5,171 nt of DNA from an uncultured Thermoleophilia bacterium (GTDB taxonomy: Bacteria; Actinomycetota; Thermoleophilia; UBA2241). Positions 5,025 through 5,171 of the stretch are shown here, one piece after another. Location: NCBI GenBank assembly GCA_903912585.1, contig CAIWHY010000483.1:1-5171 (forward strand), in the 5' to 3' direction. Position numbers and translations under genes: made by a program. The notes beneath the pieces are model-generated. The model made no database searches. It worked only from the letters and a program-made list of their open reading frames with translations, and was not told where the DNA came from. How positions within the stretch are numbered: position 1 is the stretch's first letter; every line of letters starts with the position of its first letter.

Positions 5025-5171
5025 TCACGCGAGCTCCCTGGCGCGGTCCGTCGCGGCGCTGACGGCGCGCTGGACCGCGCCGGCCACGTCGTCGGCCTCG
5101 AGTGAGGCGACGGCGGCCGCGGTCATGCCGCCCGGCGTAGCCGCGGCGGCCGTCACGGAGGCCGGGTCGCC
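5025..5171 (-). CDS. proC: Pyrroline-5-carboxylate reductase, C-terminal 48 residues (partial)
   Basis: Last step of proline synthesis: NAD(P)H-dependent reduction of 1-pyrroline-5-carboxylate to L-proline in the cytosol. Only the C-terminal 48 residues and the TGA stop (5027-5025) are in the window. The segment SVTAAAATPGGMTAAAVASLE corresponds to the helical dimerisation-domain end of ProC, where the family has VTSPGGTT followed by a small helix and then LE. A final helix follows (AVQRAVSAATDRARELA). The ATPGGMT form departs slightly from the common SPGGTT. The position just upstream of divIVA, part of the common sepF-proC-yggT-divIVA neighbourhood, supports the call; yggT is not between proC and divIVA here. 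Confidence 0.85.
   Translation of the reverse strand, partial: GDPASVTAAAATPGGMTAAAVASLEADDVAGAVQRAVSAATDRARELA

Overview
The window is high-GC DNA read entirely from the minus strand. It suggests an actinobacterium (Actinomycetota). The support is a polar-growth-type DivIVA ending in an acidic EFKW tail, a dihydroorotase with the MANT variant of the usual MPNT motif, and the gene order. No 16S or other marker is present, so class is a guess; Coriobacteriia or a related deep lineage is possible.

In transcription order (right to left) the layout is: the 3' end of proC (5171-5025); divIVA (4950-4156); a DUF167/YggU-family gene (4121-3867); a 54-aa zinc-ribbon-like gene (3851-3687); lspA (3700-3251); a RluA/RluD-family pseudouridine synthase (3267-2335); an intergenic region of about 310 bp (2334-2026); pyrR (2025-1441); pyrB (1439-498); and the 5' part of pyrC (498-1). 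From DUF167 to the pseudouridine synthase, and again from pyrR to pyrC, genes are separated by at most 15 nt or overlap. This points to two tightly packed transcription units: a division/envelope/RNA-modification cluster, and a pyrimidine operon.

The intergenic region between the two units holds the most interesting content. It contains five degenerate copies of a ~23-bp tandem repeat, one of them with a perfect hairpin. A plausible sigma-70-type promoter follows. The short leader then carries a PyrR-binding RNA hairpin (CAGTGA hexaloop on a perfect 4-bp stem), and next a 10-bp intrinsic terminator whose T-run abuts the pyrR start codon. This is the architecture of a PyrR-controlled transcription attenuator. 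PyrR, when bound to UMP or UTP, would shut down pyrR-pyrB-pyrC, which encode the regulator and steps 2 and 3 of UMP synthesis.

The order divIVA - (zinc-ribbon protein) - lspA - RluD-like - pyrR - pyrB - pyrC parallels the Bacillus subtilis order divIVA-ileS-ylyA-lspA-ylyB-pyrR-pyrP-pyrB-pyrC, but ileS and pyrP are absent here. No mobile element, tRNA, rRNA or CRISPR array is visible. Most of the window is conserved housekeeping sequence. I see no clearly new multi-gene system; the least described parts are the pyr leader, the repeat array and the 54-aa gene.
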